A stretch of 64,000 nucleotides of DNA from Anaerolineales bacterium (GTDB lineage: Bacteria; Chloroflexota; Anaerolineae; Anaerolineales; Villigracilaceae): assembly GCA_023382595.1 (NCBI GenBank), contig JAHDWB010000001.1, positions 744,001 to 808,000 on the forward strand. Reading direction: 5' to 3'. A program made the position numbers and the translations under genes. Below the pieces are notes generated by a model that saw only the letters and a list, made by a program, of their open reading frames with translations, was not told the DNA's origin and did not search any database. Below, in pieces: positions 62,651-64,000 of this stretch. Every line of letters begins with the position of its first letter. Position 1 is the stretch's first letter.

Positions 62651-63916
62651 ATGACCACAAAATCAGATATGCTAAAGCACGATGTCCTCATCATTGGCGG
62701 CGGACCGATTGGATTAAGCATTGCCTACTATTTGCTAAAGTCAGGTCGTAAAGTGACCATCCTCGACGCAAACGAGATCGGCAAGGGCAGCGGATCGGGC
62801 AATGCCGGGCATATCGTACCAAGCCATATCATCCCGCTGGCGGCGCCGGGCGTGGTGACCTCCGCGCTTAAGTGGATGTTCAGCCCAAGCACAAGTCCCT
62901 TCGGCTTGAAGATCCGCCTCGACCCGAAATACATTACATGGCTCATCCAATTCGCGGCGGCGTGCAATGAAACCAACGTGGACCGCGCGCTCGAGCCGAT
63001 GAAGAATCTCGGTCAACTCAGCGCGGAGAATTTCGCAAAGATGATCGAAGGTGAGAATTTCGATTGTAATTACCAGACCACAGGCTTTCTGAATTTATAT
63101 AAAAACCAAGCCGCCTTCGACGAAGGCAAACACGAAGCGGATTTCATGCAGGAGCATGGCATTCCCGTGCGCGTGTATGAGAAAAATCAAATTGCAGGTG
63201 TCGAGCCTGCCGTGCGTAACGACGTCCTCGGCGGCGTGCATTTCACGGGCGACGCGCATCTCAACCCTGCGGTCTTTCTGCAACTGCTCGGCGAACGCAT
63301 CCGCGCGATGGGTGCGGAGGTGCATGAGCATACGCCCGTCACGGGATTTGCCGTCAGCGGGGGGAAGGTTCGGGCTGTGAAAACAGCCTCGGGCGAGTTC
63401 GAAGCGGAGCAGGTCATCCTTGCCGCGGGTGCGTGGTCTTCCATCGTCGCGCGTGATCTGCGGCTCAACATCCCCGTCCAGCCCGCGCGCGGATACAGCC
63501 TGACTGCATCCGCCATCAAAAACATGCCGCGCCAGGCGTTGATCCTTGGCGACCGCCGCGTGGCGGTCTCGCCGTTCGGGAATCTACTTCGAGTGACGGG
63601 GCGGCTCGAAGTGGGCGAATTCAGCACCACACCCAAACCGATCTGGATCCAACGGCTGGAAGGGTTTGCGCGTGAATATATTCGGCTGGATGAAAAACTG
63701 GACATCAAAGAGACGTGGGCAGGCTTGCGCCCCGTGACGCCCGACGGTATGCCGATCATCGGACGCTCGCCGCTTCATTCCAACCTGATGATCGCCACGG
63801 GGCACGCGATGCTTGGTCTTTCGCTCGCGCCGGGGACAGGTCAGGTCGTGGCGGAGTTGATGAACGGAGAGAAAACGGCGTTTGATCTGAGCCCGTTCGG
63901 GATGGAACGATTTTAA
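62651..63916 (+). CDS. FAD-dependent D-amino acid dehydrogenase, probable D-hydroxyproline dehydrogenase
   Basis: ATG 62651. 421 residues. VLIIGGGPIGLSIAYYLLKSGRKVTILDANEIGKGSGSGNAGHIVPSHI is the DadA/DAO N-terminus, and GLRPVTPDGMPIIGRSP plus MIATGHAMLGLSLAPGTGQVVAELM the C-terminal FAD motif. With the epimerase and DapA-like genes it completes oxidation of cis-4-hydroxy-D-proline to the pyrroline. Electrons go to the membrane chain rather than oxygen in this family. Confidence 0.88.
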   Translation: MTTKSDMLKHDVLIIGGGPIGLSIAYYLLKSGRKVTILDANEIGKGSGSGNAGHIVPSHIIPLAAPGVVTSALKWMFSPSTSPFGLKIRLDPKYITWLIQFAAACNETNVDRALEPMKNLGQLSAENFAKMIEGENFDCNYQTTGFLNLYKNQAAFDEGKHEADFMQEHGIPVRVYEKNQIAGVEPAVRNDVLGGVHFTGDAHLNPAVFLQLLGERIRAMGAEVHEHTPVTGFAVSGGKVRAVKTASGEFEAEQVILAAGAWSSIVARDLRLNIPVQPARGYSLTASAIKNMPRQALILGDRRVAVSPFGNLLRVTGRLEVGEFSTTPKPIWIQRLEGFAREYIRLDEKLDIKETWAGLRPVTPDGMPIIGRSPLHSNLMIATGHAMLGLSLAPGTGQVVAELMNGEKTAFDLSPFGMERF

Positions 63917-63966
63917 TTTTCCAATAAAGCTGGGATGATATAAACGGAAAGAGTTACGGAGATCAT

Positions 63967-64000
63967 ATGCCTCACACTGCGTTCGCCACCACCACACGCG
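63967..64000 (+). CDS. Start of a gene cut by the window edge
   Basis: ATG 63967 with TTACGGAG six bases upstream, reading MPHTAFATTTR to the edge. Too short to identify; an aldehyde dehydrogenase for 2,5-dioxovalerate would be expected by pathway logic but cannot be read here. Confidence 0.4.
   Translation, partial: MPHTAFATTTR

Overview
The window looks like chromosomal DNA of a non-phototrophic Chloroflexota bacterium, probably of the class Anaerolineae. This is inferred from the Thr/Pro-rich (TPT-ATPT) lipoprotein and membrane-protein linkers, the gene content (W_rSAM-type maturase plus tungsten aldehyde oxidoreductase, TIR plus SUMF1, PolX with PHP, many uncharacterised CoA-transferase and hydratase genes) and the load of small palindromic repeats. 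No rRNA, phage or CRISPR array is visible; one tRNA-Met(CAT) is present.

Layout. 1-5.5 kb: a DUF418 membrane protein cut by the edge, a BrnT/BrnA-like toxin-antitoxin pair with a palindromic operator, a REP-associated transposase surrounded by its probable repeat substrates, small hypothetical proteins, OsmC and YhhN. 5.6-10.2 kb (minus strand): a two-gene unit of GHKL (MORC/Hsp90-like) ATPase plus a histone-H1-like winged-helix protein, and a family-39 glycosyltransferase. 10.4-21.3 kb: housekeeping and envelope genes (lipoprotein, YdcZ-type transporter, polX, prs, a sensor histidine kinase with a Thr/Pro-rich anchored protein, radC, acylphosphatase, an MA-type peptidase, an AEC transporter).

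21.4-46.0 kb is the most interesting part: about 24 genes under a HutC-type GntR regulator. Its 25-bp operator occurs twice, once in the divergent promoter at 22.1 kb and once, inverted, at the regulator's own promoter. The core (31.4-36.1 kb) holds, nearly contiguously, a chlorophyllase-like hydrolase, a pheophorbide-a-oxygenase-type Rieske oxygenase, a red-chlorophyll-catabolite-reductase-like protein and a NYC1/NOL-like short-chain dehydrogenase. These are the classes that break down chlorophyll in plants. They are interleaved with four paralogous calycin-like proteins. Around them lie enzymes that could take substituted maleimides or other monopyrrole fragments to central metabolites: a cyclic-amidohydrolase (hydantoinase) homologue, an isochorismatase-type amidase, a LeuCD/DmdAB-type hydratase, two CaiB-type CoA-transferases, an HpcH/HpaI aldolase, a flavin reductase fused to an HMG-CoA-lyase-like domain, an acyl-CoA-dehydrogenase-fold protein and an aldehyde dehydrogenase. 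I propose, as inference, a bacterial tetrapyrrole (chlorophyll) catabolic gene cluster.

46-64 kb: thiol peroxidase, amine oxidase, AzlCD exporter, a GGDEF protein, tRNA-Met, an M29 aminopeptidase, a tungsten enzyme module (radical SAM maturase, MoaD, DUF1952-like protein, aldehyde:ferredoxin oxidoreductase), a two-domain oxidoreductase, a GNAT, a DUF4258/DUF2283 pair, a TIR-SUMF1 gene broken at a C7 run inside a repeat, and a hydroxyproline catabolic set (DapA-like deaminase, 4-hydroxyproline epimerase, FAD dehydrogenase). Several genes carry palindromic repeats in frame.
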